Positions 1 to 12,437 of a stretch of DNA of 64,000 bases are shown here, piece after piece (within the stretch, counting starts at the first letter, position 1; every line of letters starts with the position of its first letter). Below the pieces are notes generated by a model. That model searched no databases. It saw only the letters and a list, made by a program, of their open reading frames with translations, and had not been told where the DNA came from. A program made the position numbers and the translations under genes. Location: positions 17,794,001 through 17,858,000 of the forward strand of contig OY292275.1 of assembly GCA_958496175.1 (NCBI GenBank). The letters run 5' to 3'. This DNA comes from Sisyra terminalis. Lineage: Eukaryota > Arthropoda > Insecta > Neuroptera > Sisyridae.

Positions 1-74
1 TTTTATTTACCTTAGAGTCGCTAAAAACCTTAGTAGTTATAAAGCTACGGTAAATAACAATTAAAAAAAATTGC
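1..74 (+). repeat. tRNA-derived SINE, 3' body only (copy S1)
   Basis: The window opens inside the 3' half of a SINE found five times here. The segment with the gagtcgctaaaaacctt and agtagttataaagctacgg motifs, followed by gtaaataacaattaaaaaaaa, aligns with the tails of copies at 11424 and 20739. The tRNA-like head would lie upstream of base 1. It ends in an A-rich tail, as expected of a retroposed SINE. Confidence 0.75.
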
Positions 75-491
75 ATTTCAAATTTATTTTTCTAAGCATT
101 CGTTATGACAATATCAAAATTTTAAAATTACTTATTAATATCATGAACTTTTTGGTGAGTCAAGAGAGTGGAAAATACAAGCATAACCCCAAATTTATAT
201 TCACGTCTGTAATTACCTTTTCTATAGAAATCGAATAAAAATAGCTTCTAAATTCTTCTAAATTTCTTCAAGTTAAGTTTGTAAGTTTAGGGGAAATGGA
301 GCGTCTAACTAACTTAAATTCATCTTTATTGATAAATGTCGAGGTTTGGTTTTCCCTAGTTTAGTCCAAATGGTTCAACTTGACCCAAATTGGATTTACA
401 CTGGCCATCCGAGATTAAATTATCCCGATATCAAGTTTAGTTTCCAGGCTAGGCCGACATTAAAGAAACCAAGATTCGGTTGCTCAAGTTT

Positions 492-820
492 GGCCAAGGT
501 TGGGATCAACATTGCGCTGCCAAAACTCGATTACCTCCAGTCTATGATTGGTTTTAACATTCAAGCTTGGCATTTCTTACAAAGGCCATTGGTTTTTTGT
601 ACAATTATTTAAAATACTGACAAACTCCTGACAAAGCTTCCACAAAATATCTTCTAAACAAAGGCCGAGGTCAACATTAAGCTATCAAGATTCGATTATC
701 CCCAAGCTAAATTGATCCAAAAACTCAAGCTTGGCGTTTCCTAAAATGACCAAATATTTTTGTACAATAGTTTAAAATAGTGACAAATTCATGATGAAGC
801 TTTCACAAAATATTTGGTAA
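492..820. repeat. Tandem direct duplication, two diverged ~165-bp units
   Basis: Unit 1 (about 492-655) and unit 2 (about 663-820) run in the same order: ggccaaggt/ggccgagg, atcaacatt/tcaacatt, ctcgatta/ttcgatta, caagcttggc, ttttgtacaat, tttaaaata, tgacaaa, aagctt, cacaaaatat. Shorter related segments upstream (about 404-490) suggest further, more decayed sub-units. The short open frame at 346-612 lies within these repeats and resembles no known protein. No transposon hallmarks were seen; this may be a local satellite-like duplication. Confidence 0.7.
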
Positions 821-837
821 GCATATAAAGGAATTTA

Positions 838-1057
838 GGTTAAAGTCCCTTTTAGCACAGCCAAATCTGGCAACGTTGTATTTTCCACTTTATTTTTTAT
901 TCAATTTGCGATATTTTTGGTTAATTCATTTCTAATATGAAAATTTTTTTTTGTGACTAAATTTTCAATACTGGGCGATTTATTCGTGAACTAAATTAAA
1001 AACAAAATGAAAATTGCAACGTTGCCAGATTTGACAGTGATAAAAGGAACTTGAACC
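838..1057. mobile_element. MITE with ~43-bp terminal inverted repeats, family M1 copy 1
   Basis: The left end (838-880, containing tctggcaacgttg) is the inverted complement of the right end (about 1015-1057, containing caacgttgccaga) over about 43 bp with few mismatches. A second copy of the same design lies at 28213-28436 and shares the TIR core and the internal aattaaaaacaaa segment next to the right TIR. It is about 220 bp and has no coding capacity, so it is a non-autonomous DNA transposon. No clear target-site duplication is visible for this copy. The superfamily is inferred only from copy 2 (8-bp duplication). Confidence 0.75.
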
Positions 1058-3763
1058 AAAATATATAAGAAAAAATATTTCAAGTTTTTTGAGTTCGTTT
1101 TTAAGAGGAATAATGAATAAAAAATCATTCAGTTATCATATGACATTAAATTATTCTTTGAATTACATATTTATTCAAAACTTCCACAAAATTTATGAAA
1201 ATTTGGCCACTGTTTACGGTTTTTTAAATCTTATTGTAAATGGAGATAAATTACTTAAAAGGAGGTAAAAAAGAATTATTCTTTATAATTAGTACTTTGG
1301 ATGAAATTTGTTTAATTGCATTAATTGTGAGAAGTTGTTAACTAAGTAGTTTTTGTGGTTTGACTATTAAAACGCTCATTGAATCAGCATTCTGTTTTCC
1401 CCAAGTAGAACACATAAAAACTATAAAATAGAGAATATTTTCTGCAGAACTGCAGTTTTTTATATTAACATTGTTTCCTATTTATTTATTTTTAAATCAT
1501 TATAAAAAATATTTGAGTTTCAGTAAATCATTGATAAGTTATTTTGTTCTTTTATACAATATGTATAAAACTGTTATGTTTATTGAGAAGGAAAAGCAAT
1601 GGTAAAAATGTCCAAAGAATAAAAATTGAAAATTGCTTTTACATAAAATCACAATATTCAGTTAAACTGCCATATGATAAATAATATTTTATGAACTGCG
1701 TGTCCCTGTTCTTTTCGTATTCTTCTAATGGGATGTTTTATAACATGTCAAGATTTATCTCAAGTAAAGTCTTGTACCAAGTAAAATGAAAAATGTGAAG
1801 CTGTCTCAAAACCTATTTCGGATATCTTAGAGAAAATCCTCACAAAGATTTATTCTAAAGTCGAAATCAAAAAAAAAAAAAATCTTTTTGTCAATGAAAA
1901 GCAACGGTTTTGTCCACGAAAGTGCATCGTAGAATAAATGTAGGTATTAAAGGGTGCAGAAAATATATAGCTAACTTTCTGCTTCGTTGAATAAATTAGT
2001 GTAATTTACGAGGGTTTTTTTTCAATAAAAATTAATGGATTTATCGATCGTGTTTAGGCTTTATTTATTTAAATTATAATATTTCGAACCTCAAGTTTCT
2101 ATAATCAACGTTTCCTTTTGTCAGGATAGAAGAATAAAATTGTACGTTTCTCTCATTTTTATGGTGACTATGATTTATGAAGTTTTTGTGCACTGCATTT
2201 ATTTGTTGGAAAAGTGAATAAGGAATGGTTTTAGTCCGGTAAGAATAGTTTTTTGCTCGGATCGCATAAAGTGCCCCCGATTTCATAGTCACCAATGTAC
2301 TACAACACTGTGTTTTAACATGCGAACTTAAAGCATGGCGCTCGCATTGCGGCATTTCTGACGTCATAGCGTTCATTCCTAACTAAATGCCTGAGTCGAC
2401 AACTCACACTTGTTTTCATTCAATAATCGTCAGATATTTGAGGTGTATTAAAGTCTGGAATGCTTTATTAACATTTTAACGTACACAAATTTCTAAGCTC
2501 ATTATTGATAATTTCGATATCATAGGCTTCCAAACGCAAGTAAGAGGATATAACTATTCAGGCAGATGTTTAAATAAAATCAATAAACTGTAGTGTTCCA
2601 GTGGCTAGATATTTGAAAATTAGTAATTTAGCAAAAGTTATCAAAAGTTAAATTATCGAAATCATTTTAAAGTAAATCAATAACATTGTGCTAAAAGAAT
2701 GATGTCTGCAAAATTGTAAAGCGTACCCACTCATACTTTTGCTAGTTTTTTTATTTATAACGAAAGTTTTCACAAATTTTATTTAAGATTGCAGAAAAAA
2801 GGTTAAAAAAAATCGGTCATTTCCAGTCTTATCATTTGACGTTGTGTTTTTTTCTTTACACCAATGATTCGGCATGTATTTTTTATGCCATATAAACTAA
2901 TGTAGTAGAAACTTTTTCACGCAACAAAGTTTTGTTTACGATAGTCGACATTTAATAAATTTTGTAAGAATACTTTTCAAGTAAAATACAAAGTTGGTGA
3001 CATTTATAATTTTATGAAATTAACAAACTTATTAACTATGATAAATTAAATGAAATTTTACTGGAAAATATTGTTTTAAATTTATGAACTAAAAATATAT
3101 ATAATTGCCTTCTTATACATGTAGTATTTTAACTTATGTTTTTTATAAAACCATCGCTATAATACGTATTTTTAAAATAAATATAAAATTTGCCAAGGGG
3201 TTTTTCCGTTTGAGGGTCTCTTGTTTAAACAATTTTCTGAAATGTTTTTGAGAACTAAAGTAAAGATACAACTATTAATTTTTATTTTTATTTCTGTACA
3301 TCTACTTTCTCCGTTTTTAAATTTTTAACCAAAAACTTTTATTAGGATGTGTGTTTAAGCACTTCGAAGATACCCATTTCAAAAAAAAAAAATGGACATT
3401 CTCTATTTCCACGATTTCGGCTAATTGACTCAAATATAGTAATAAAAAATGCCGTTTTAATTTGTAAGCTTGAAAACAACGACTGAATTAAAATCAATTG
3501 AAAGTATGGAAAATTGGATTTTTGATAGACTTCTGAATGAAAAGTTGCAATTCAATTTTTTTAAGTGAATACTACATTACCATTTTGGTGATTTGAAATT
3601 TGATAAAACCAAAAAGCGACAGCAAAAAGAGACAAATACATAAATTTATAGGATTTAACGTGCAAGAGACTAAGATTTATAACATTATACAGTGTTTTCA
3701 CGGTTTCCACTGATTTGTTTATATTGGATAGCACATTGTAAAGTAAACAAAACCGCACTAGAA
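1058..3763. other. No recognisable gene; one less AT-rich patch
   Basis: I see no recognisable gene or mobile element. The stretch 2240-2400 is visibly less AT-rich than its surroundings and contains a TGACGTCA palindrome (about 2360). It overlaps a 100-codon minus-strand open frame (2374-2074) that I do not recognise and that has no family motif. Confidence 0.5.
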
Positions 3764-4009
3764 GTAACTGCCAGCGCCGTCTACAAAGACACAAATTTGG
3801 GATAAACTAAGTAAAATGTAACAACTCCTGTGTTGGAAGCGTTGGAAGAGAGATAAATATATAGAAATATCTCTTCTCCGGTATGGGGAATAGAAGCAAG
3901 TAAAATGTAAACGCTTTTTTGTGTAGGTTGGCATTCATAAGCACTAAATTGCCAGCTGTTGATTTTAGATACCATAAAAACTGTGTCTATACAGACGGCG
4001 CTTCGTTAC
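3764..4009. mobile_element. MITE with GTAAC...AGCGCCGTCT terminal inverted repeats
   Basis: The left terminus (gtaactgccagcgccgtct then acaaagacaca) matches the reverse complement of the right terminus (gtaacgaagcgccgtctg then tatagacaca), giving TIRs of about 30 bp around a 180-bp AT-rich core. The flanks actagaa (3757-3763) and actaaat (4010-4016) could be a decayed target-site duplication. The two minus-strand open frames overlapping this interval are explained by the repeat. The superfamily cannot be assigned by eye. Confidence 0.6.
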
Positions 4010-5573
4010 ACTAAATTTTTCTTTTTCTATTTCAGGTTTAAAGTAAACATTAGTTCTCTATATTACACCTCTGCATTCTAAACCTGATATAAATATTACC
4101 GTAACTAAACCCTATGATTATCCTAATTCTGAAATTTTACATTCTTGTCATTATCATGAAGCTCATATTTTTGAAGGTTTTACTTCTATCGCGTGTGACC
4201 TACACAAATATTTGTTTTTTTTGTTTATGTTTTTGTATTTAACAAAATAGAAATATTTGAAATTTGTGGATGATTTTGATTCATTCTATTATCCTACATG
4301 TGCTGAATCTACCCTATGAATTGGAAGTTAATCGTTCAAAGAGTTCTCGAGATATGATGGAGATAAGTTTGAAAAACACTGGTTTTTTAAAAGTTAAAAG
4401 TTTCAAAAAGTTAAAAATTATAACAACCTTTGTATCTTTGTAACGGCTTAATCTTTATCCCGATATTAAATTTGAAAAAATTACTCAGCCACTATATTTT
4501 AGACTTGTTACGGAAATAATTTATCCTTAAGAAACGATTTAATCCCTCACACGGGGGAATTCCCTTACTCCAAACAATTGAACGTCGCATTGTAATTTGG
4601 AAAATTGGAACACTCATTTTCCACAAAAATCGTTCCCTACAATAGTGGAAAAGTTATTCATTGTTAAAGTTTTAAAGTGCCCCAAGTTAATAGTCGTTTA
4701 ATTTTAAAATTACCAATCCAAAATATTAAAAATATTCATGGTAGAGAAAAGTAAATTAAAACTACGGAATGCAATTCACCAAAATTCAAATGAATGGAAA
4801 AAAATAGGAGAAAATAAATAAACACAAGATAAAGTGCACTTGCATAAATAAATGATCATGAATAAATTCAAAATTTTCTGTTTTCCACTTTTGACACTAT
4901 TTTATTGCCATTTTTATATCTAAAAATATAAATTGTATACGTATCAAATTGGAACTTTTTAAAGTAATTGTTTCAAAATATTTTTTACAAAAATTGATAA
5001 CTTCAAAATATAACAAACCCAAATTTATGGATGCATTTGAATTATGCGAGCTTTACGAAAAATCTGCGAGCTTTTGTGCGTTTCCTTATAACTTCTTCGA
5101 ATCAAAATCCTCGAATAACTTTTTGCATTACTTAAAAAAGTTATTATGGAGATATACCTCATTTGAGGTACTTAATTTGAGTTGTTCACGTTTCAAAGAA
5201 ATGTTTTTTTTAAATATTATTATTTTTAAAATAATTGTATTTCGTCAATCTTCTATTAGCAGAACGCCACTCAAGATGGTAAATCACGAAATATTTCTTA
5301 AAATATTTAATGGAATTTAAAACAAGAAAATGTTAGCGAAAATTAACGAAGAATGAAGACAATTAACAAAAACTAAATTAAAAGATACAACGGCGGACAC
5401 TTAGGCACGCAAACAACTATGTTCTATATCACATTCCTAAATCTTGATATGTCCACAAATTAAACGGAAAATACCGTTTAGATAATTAAAATTGTCACTA
5501 TTGCTTGACATTTTCCACCTCACTTATTTTTATTTTATATGACTTTATTTTATTTAACTGTCTTTTTTTTTAG
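4010..5573. other. AT-rich sequence without recognisable features
   Basis: Poly-A/T tracts dominate. The 123-codon plus-strand frame at 4949-5320 has a Lys/Phe/Ile-rich composition typical of chance frames in AT-rich DNA and shows no family motif. Confidence 0.5.
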
Positions 5574-5664
5574 TAAGAAGGAGAAGCAGCTCTATGAAAT
5601 TCAGAACAGCGAGCTTTGAAAATAAAAGCTTTATGTTTCAGTTACAATCTCTGTGCGCAGACAG
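5574..5664 (+). CDS. Candidate internal coding exon of an unidentified gene
   Basis: A 91-nt segment lies between a strong acceptor (tctttttttttag, ending 5573) and a near-consensus donor (cagacag|gtgagc, GT at 5665-5666). One frame is open throughout: two leading bases, 29 codons from 5576 to 5662, then two trailing bases. It starts Arg-Arg-Arg-Ser-Ser-Ser-Met-Lys and ends Leu-Cys-Ala-Asp. Composition is less AT-rich than the flanks. A second frame reads Lys-Lys-Glu-Lys-Gln-Leu-Tyr and stops at 5617-5619, so a short terminal exon is the alternative. I do not recognise the protein. Open frames of this length occur by chance, so the splice sites and composition are the main support. Confidence 0.3.
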
Positions 5665-7892
5665 GTGAGCTTTAAATTGCAGTAAGGTCCTTAAAAAAGA
5701 AAATAAATCAAAATAAAGAAGAAAGTTTACAACATAAGAAAATGCATTTAACAAAGATAAAATCTCATTTGGTGTAGCCATTGTTTGAGTTATCATTTTC
5801 CTAACAAGTGGAATTTAGTTTAAATTTGGGAAATATAAAACGGGATTTTGTTTTCATTATCAAAGTTATTTCAATTTTTCAGGTTTGAAAATGACATCAA
5901 ATAAGCGATAATGCATTCCACATGCAGTTAGTAGAAATATATTCTATAAAAAAATCCATTGAGGAATTTTCAATTTTCTGATAGAAGTTACATAAAGTAT
6001 GAGATAAAAACATAATTACCTAAAAACTAAACAGAAAAAGAAAAACATATACTTATTTTGCTGTTAATTGTAAAGCTTACATCTTATAAATAAGCTCTTA
6101 TATTGGTTGTCGTTAAAAGTTCAACTTTTTTCTATTAATTTTAGTGCTTCAACTACAAAGGTCATTAGCGCTGTAAAGTTCAAATTTAATCTATAAACTT
6201 TTTAGCAGATATCTTTGTTAGGGTGCTTCAAAAGAACATTTATTTGTACATTTATTATGTTGGAAACTAAATTACGAGAAAATTATGAAAATGAGATTTC
6301 AATTTACAATTCAGTTGCTTCAAATTTTATAAGAAACACTTTACAAAAGACAAAAGATAATGTAACTAGTTTTTGTTTAAATAGCATACAACTGAAATTT
6401 CATTTAGTTGGTACCGTAAATATAATTTCAAAAATATAACGTTTTATAAACCTAAAATATAAATATTTTTGTTTGACAAAAAAGCAAAAAAATATTAGCC
6501 TTATAAATAGAAACAATTGTTTTCAATTATAAGAACTAAAAGAAGGATTAATATCAATAAACTAGAAAGTATTGACGTTTAAAATAATAACAAAACCAAA
6601 ACCAGTATTAATTTTTTCAATATGTATTCAGAGATAAATTCAAATAAAAATTGAAGTTTATATAGAAAATACGATAAATGTTTACTGTCGAGTGCCAAAT
6701 ATTTTTTGCAGCGTCAATTAAAGTTATGTTTTTATTTTAATATTTTAAAAAAAAACATAACAGAAAAAATGTGGCAATCATTTTTTTTTTCATAGCAATT
6801 TGCTTTTTATGCCTACATTGATGGTACTTCTATTGATCAAAACGAACAGTAACAATGATAATTATGAATATGTTTTTACTATCATAATTTCATGTGAATA
6901 CAAATCATTTAATATATCAAGAAAAATTACCAGTCAAGTTCGTAATTTCTAAGGATTTTTTTAAACGAAGCAATATAAATGCAGTGTAAGGATTTGAGTA
7001 TGTTTATTTTTTAATTGAAAATTTATTGAGTAAAATATTAAATTAAAAGAAAAAAAAAACAATTTTAAACAATGGTACCTTACATAAAAACGTAGTTTTG
7101 TAAGGGAATAATCAGAAAACAGTTTCAAAAATATTTCAATAAGCTAATTGTAAATATATTATAAAATATATGAACTGAAATGCTTAAATTCTGAATTTCA
7201 GAATTGTCTAAAATCCTGTTGGTTGACTAAAACTTCTTTTTTTAACGCAGTGCTTCTCAAACTTTACAATCCAATTTTCGAACACAATAACCACCCGATA
7301 TTTTCATAAAATTAACTATCACTTATTGATGTTACTGATAATATTCTATAATCAATGTTTTGAAAAGAAAATACGAATTTTAGTGAAACAAAGAAAGACA
7401 AAAATCAGTGCTTAGATTTCCAATACCAAAATGTCTTTTGGCAGATTTTCCTATGATTTGCTCGTCTGTCTCCCATTTTAAGGCGTACATTTATTTGGAA
7501 TGACTTCGTTATTGTTTGGTTTGAATAAAAGGTTTGTGAAAATGATTGCAAAATTGTTTTGACTATATTTTTATATTTTTTTTATAATATTGTGATTCGT
7601 GATGTGTCTCTGGAGTATAAGCCTATTTGCTGAACATACATGTATGTATGTGTTGGGGAAGGCATCACTCATTGTGATACGTGGTGGTGTCCCTATCAAA
7701 ATGGTAGCTTCAAAAAGGATATCCGGTGCAGTTTTAAACTTCCTCGTTATTGTCGAAAAGGAAAATCACCGATGGATGGAATATCACTTAACCAGGTTTG
7801 ATATTTTAGGCTTTGTTTAGCTATCATCTCCTTGAGTATTTAGCTATCTTTTCCGTATAGATTTCCAAGAGTTTATGTATGTCACGAATTGT
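5665..7892. other. No gene recognised; possible isolated hAT-like terminus at 7248
   Basis: At 7248 the string cagtgcttctcaaactt resembles the left terminus of hAT MITEs of the CAGTG(G/C)TTCTCAA type. I find no matching right terminus downstream, so it is at most a solo end. The 73-codon frame at 7599-7820 is not recognised. Confidence 0.35.
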
Positions 7893-7900
7893 GTCATACC

Positions 7901-8423
7901 TAAGGATGTAATATTGCTCATAACATAGATATTGGAACATCGATATTTCTAAAAATTAAACATTGAAGTTAAAGACATCGAAGTTTCTCAACGATATATC
8001 GATTTTTTTTCGATGGCTTTTACCTCCATTTATGTAAATAAATTTTTATAAACTATTTCTTAAATAATTATATATGATATCGAAAAATTGTAAACTCCCT
8101 CAGTTTATTATCTAATGTAGTTAGATTTCTATTAAACCAAACCTAACCAAACCAACTGTTAATTTATATAAAACTTTATAATATAAACTAAAGGAGTTCA
8201 CAAACCTATGCTTGTGACTGAAAGAGAAGTCTGTTTATGTGGGTAGCTGTAGATCATGAACGGAATTGAAGGTGACGTTATAATAAAATATCATTCATAA
8301 GACATCGTTCATGAAGAACGATGTATAAGCGATGTTTTGGGTTTCAATATCGATGATAAAACATCGATGTTTCTGAACAGCATGTCGATGTTTGCAAAAA
8401 TCGATGCATCATTTGCATCCCTA
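7901..8423. mobile_element. hAT-type non-autonomous transposon with perfect 8-bp TSD
   Basis: The element starts taaggatg and ends catcccta, forming short TIRs of the hAT TAGGGATG type. It is flanked on both sides by the identical 8-mer GTCATACC (7893-7900 and 8424-8431), the target-site duplication size typical of hAT. The subterminal regions are crowded with ATCGAT-containing motifs (aacatcgat, atatcgatt, catcgatgtttc, gtcgatgtt, aatcgatgc). Such subterminal arrays are common in hAT elements as transposase binding sites. There is no transposase frame in its 523 bp, so it would move in trans. The TSD is still perfect, while the left TIR shows one or two substitutions. Confidence 0.85.
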
Positions 8424-8449
8424 GTCATACCATTGCAGATTTGTTATTA

Positions 8450-9172
8450 GATGCAGTCAAAGCTTACAAAAAAAAGTATCTTCTTAGTAACTTAGATACT
8501 TGAAAGTGTCTAAATATATCATATTACCATATCATAGTTTTTGGTCAAAAATAACTAGTTTATTAGATGTTTTTATACAGCAACTGTATCTTGCAACTTA
8601 AAAACGTATCTTAGATACTTTTGAGTTCCTAAGATACTTTATTACAAAAACTTACTAAAAAAATACATAATTAATTAAGAATAAAATTGAATATCTGACT
8701 ACTTGATTGTAAAAACAATTGTTTATTTTGTGCTTTTTTCTATTTAGGCCAACTTTTATTGCTTTATTCTTATTTTATTCTACTTAGTTGTAGGGATGTT
8801 TTGATGCTTTTATATAGTTTTGTTTTGTTGAGTTCTGTATAATTCAATATACACCTTTTATATTAATCTTTTTTCATATTTAACGTACGTAGTGGTTGCA
8901 AGGGATTAGACATCTATACTTTACTATATCTTTAGTTAATAGGGATAAGAAATACATTTTTCGATTACCTCACAACTTAACCTAATACGTTACGAAAGTT
9001 AGTAAATATATGGTATACAAAGAAAGTAAAAAAAGTATCACAAAAATTAATTTAACAACGTTATTTAAGTTCCGTTTTTTGAAGAGAAACTAGATACCAA
9101 AAATAACTTCGAATACCTATTAATAAATTTCTTTATCTAGTATCTAGATACTTTCTAAAAGTAGCTCTAGGT
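8450..9172. repeat. Interspersed repeat rich in GTATCTT/AGATAC motifs, family R1 copy 1
   Basis: Repeated aagtatctt, ttagatact and gatactttt motifs sit near both ends. A 200-bp right-hand block (about 8935-9170: ataagaaata, cctaata, tacaaagaaagtaa, aagttccgttttttgaagag, aactagatacc, aacttcgaatacc) aligns collinearly with 15940-16170. Possible inverted ends are agcttac...aaagtatc at the left and gatactttctaaaagtagct at the right. It lies immediately beside the hAT element at 7901. The superfamily is uncertain; motif-rich ends suggest a non-autonomous DNA transposon. Confidence 0.6.
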
Positions 9173-11423
9173 GCATTACCTTGGACTGGAACCTCTGTAG
9201 TACCTCAATGTTAAATCTACTAGCGGTTTTCTATAATTGGATGTCATACGTCCAAACAGGAAGTTTTAATTAAGAATGATATTTAAATTTAATTATTTAT
9301 ACAGTATTTGGTATAAGTAAAGTACGTATCTGATAATTTTATGTTAATTAGCATTGCTTTAACTTCAGTTCACGTTAAGTTTAGCTAGCAGAAGGTGGTC
9401 ATTATTCGGTGCATGAAAAAGATAATTTTTGAGTATGCTAGACAGGTAGATGAGGAAGAATATTTAAATTGTTTTATGAGACAATAACGATGGAATATAT
9501 AGTCGGGGCGAGGGAAAGCTTGTAGGAGAATTAAAACGTCCAGGTTTCATCTCTATTGTCTGGAATGAAACTCATAATTTTTTCAATTGCTTAAGCACAA
9601 CTTGTTTCTATCAAAGTTTCATTGATCCCCATATATTTTTCATTATAAAAACCATGCATAGGCGAACTTAACAAGCACTTATCATAGAGCTTTTTTTGTG
9701 CTTATAATGTTGAATAAACTTTATCAAAAATGGAGTGTACACAGTACATACAATCAAATTGTTTGAGTAACTTGAATTCGTGAAAAATTATAGAGTGGAT
9801 TTCATTTAGTTCATATGAAAAGTTGAAAATTGTTGTTATTATAGCTAAAGTGCAATATAAGATTCGATATTTATTTGAATATTCAGACAAGCGCATCTCA
9901 TTTCTAAGTAAATTCAATCATTCAGTTAAATCGTTGGCTTCGGTCCAAATTCAATTTTTACCAAGCAAAATTATTCATTTTCACATTTCATAAAATTCAC
10001 ATTTTACAATTTCGATGATAAAAATCGAAATGTGTTGCACATATCAAAAAAGGGTTTGAATCTAATGAAAATTGTCTGTGTTAGATAAAATGACAAAATT
10101 TAATTTTGATTTTTCCATAAGGATTAAAAGTAATTGCCTGAAAATTGTTTTATATTTAAATTTTAATTATGATTTTAGAACGGTTCATTTATAGCGTAAA
10201 TGAAGGAAGCTAACTGTACATGTGGGTGATGCAGATACAGCGGAAGTTATGAATTATAATGCATAATAATGGCCATCTGAAACATTATTATTGGCTTACG
10301 ATTACTATGCAAACAGTTGATATCAAATTGCAATTCGTTTCGACTTTTGTTATTTACAGCTTGATTGCACACTACTTGGCAGTGAATGTACGTTTTAACT
10401 TACACGTTTAAGCACTGAACATTATGCATTTGAAATATTGGCATATGATGACAAATGACATTATTAAATTTTCAAATGTTCTTCATTTATCATTTGTAAA
10501 AAAATAAATTCGAAAACTTTTACTTTAAATGAAATTCATAACATTTATCTTCCTACGTCAAAATACATAAACGTATATACTGTACAAAGATCGAAACAAA
10601 TTATCCTTTAGATGTAATACTGTAACATTTCCAAATTCGATGTTCAAATCAAATAAAAAACCTTCTCTTACAGTATTAAACTTTTGTCACGAAAATTGTA
10701 TAAAAGTTAGACATTGATGAAGCTAAAGGAACTTTTATTTATTCAAAATAAACTTTCCAGTTTTAAATAACTCTTTTCAGTAAGAAAAACATTTAAAATG
10801 TGTAACATAAAGAAACTTATTTCGGTAGTTGGTATTCACTATTTCTTTTTTTACATTGAACAGGATTGCGAATGTTGAAAATATTGACATCTCAATTACT
10901 CCTTTACATGCTTCTTTAAGGGGTTGCGAAAATTGATTTTCACTCGCAATGTGTGAACTTCTAAAATCAGAATATAAAAGGTTAGTTTCGACGTTCTTTT
11001 CTGGACATATGTCAAAAACGCATGCTTTTGATGTTCTTTCTTTGACTTCTTCCTTCACGTGGTATTTGGTTTTTCAAACTACAATTAGGTTCAATTTTTT
11101 TATATTTATTGTAGTTTTAGCACGAAAAAGAAATCACAAAAAGTCAGTCAAAAGGAAGTTAAGCAAAACAGTCACCAAAGACTAATATTCAATAAGTGAA
11201 ATAAAAGAGCGATTAACTAAGTGGCTAAAATTATATTTCATATCAAAATAAAAAAAAATTCCTCAACTGGAAGAATGACATTGAAGTTCTAGAAATAGCA
11301 AATTCACCTTAAGTTTAAAACATTTACTCAAAAATGTGAATCCTTACGAAACAAGAACGTAAGTATAACTACTAAGAAACTTATATAGTGTAGGTCTTAA
11401 TAAAAAGAAAAAACCAAAGATTG
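9173..11423. other. No gene or mobile element recognised
   Basis: AT-rich sequence. The overlapping opposite-strand frames around 10777-11185 are mutual shadows and match no known protein. I see no inverted repeats or terminal motifs. Confidence 0.5.
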
Positions 11424-11595
11424 CCAACTAGTGGCTGAATGGTCAAGGTGGTCGCTCCAAAACTGGTAGGTTCTGGGTTCGATTCTAGTATCAAGCAAAT
11501 TTTCGATATTTCTCGACTACGGATTTTTATTAGCTCAGGAGTCGTTAAAGACCTTAGTAGTTGTAAAGCGATGGTAAGTAATAATTTAAAAAAAA
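11424..11595 (+). repeat. tRNA-derived SINE, near full length (copy S2)
   Basis: The head carries an RNA polymerase III box A-like gtggctgaatgg (11431-11442) and a box B-like gggttcgattc (about 11474-11484). The spacing and the ggtcaaggtggtcgctccaaaa sequence between them match a tRNA-like fold. The body contains attttcgatatttctcg and tacggatttttatt, then gtcgttaaagaccttagtag, and ends in an A-rich tail (11588-11595). Other copies lie at 1, 20739, 24626 and 58282. The 72-codon frame 11439-11657 is a translation of this SINE and is not a gene. Confidence 0.85.
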
Positions 11596-12437
11596 CGCGC
11601 CAAGATCAAGCTTCAAGTATACATATAGAAAGACTGTATTCTGTTAAGTTTAAATAGTGTGCGTCAGATTGAACTACTATCGCCATCGCACAATCTTGCA
11701 AATTTGTTAAATAAGGACAATCCCCAAAAGACTGAAGGAATAACTAATGTAGAAGTATGGAAAGGTAAGATCAATAATTATAATAGATTCAGTTTATAAA
11801 AGAAAAACTAATTTGACAGGTTATAATCTGACCGGAAACGGGTTTATGATGGATGTCAGAGAAGTATCCCCGATTAAGGAAAATTGAAGAATTGTAATCC
11901 TTGACCTTGAAACAAGAGAAATGGAAGTACTAGAGAAGTAAACGAATTCAGTAAAAAGCTTAGTAAATGGAATCTGTGATGTAATAGTTTCAAAATTGAA
12001 AAAAAAACAATAAATATTGTTTGTTATTTGGATTGAAAAATTTGTTTTTCTTAGGTCTAAAGTATATTAGGTTAAGCATCTTAGGTTGATATTATTGGCA
12101 TATTGATATTAAATAAAAAGTTTATTTTCGTAATAATTGATAAATTTTTATTTCGAAAAACTCTCAAAATCTATAAATTATTAAGAGTTTTAGTTAAAAA
12201 TTGTCTCTATTTCGGGATCTTTTTATCTTCTGATACAACTAAAAATCGAGATAAATAGAATGATGTGGAACGACCAAACTTTATAAAACGATCAGAGAAA
12301 AAATATTTTCTACAGCCTACAAAGTGTTAAGAGCTCATATTAAAATATATAAAGTAAATTTACTGAAAAAACTCTAGAAACAATTTATGGATATTTATGA
12401 TTGTCTCGTACAGACCCCGCAAATTAGGAATATGGAA
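11596..12437. other. AT-rich spacer between SINE and mariner remnant
   Basis: No features recognised. The 5' part of the neighbouring mariner element may extend into its right side, but I could not find a left terminal inverted repeat. Confidence 0.4.

Noticed and set aside
346..612. 88-codon plus-strand frame
   Set aside because: Overlaps a diverged tandem duplication and shows no family motif.
2074..2376. 100-codon minus-strand frame
   Set aside because: Reasonable composition at its start, but no recognisable domain, no splice context, and the 3' half is AT-rich filler.
3561..3975. Two overlapping minus-strand frames
   Set aside because: They run across the terminal repeats of a MITE and match no family.
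7248..7264. hAT-like terminus cagtgcttctcaaactt
   Set aside because: No matching right end or target-site duplication found, so not called as an element.
11439..11657. 72-codon frame resembling the one at 58418-58230
   Set aside because: The similarity arises because both are translations of the same SINE.
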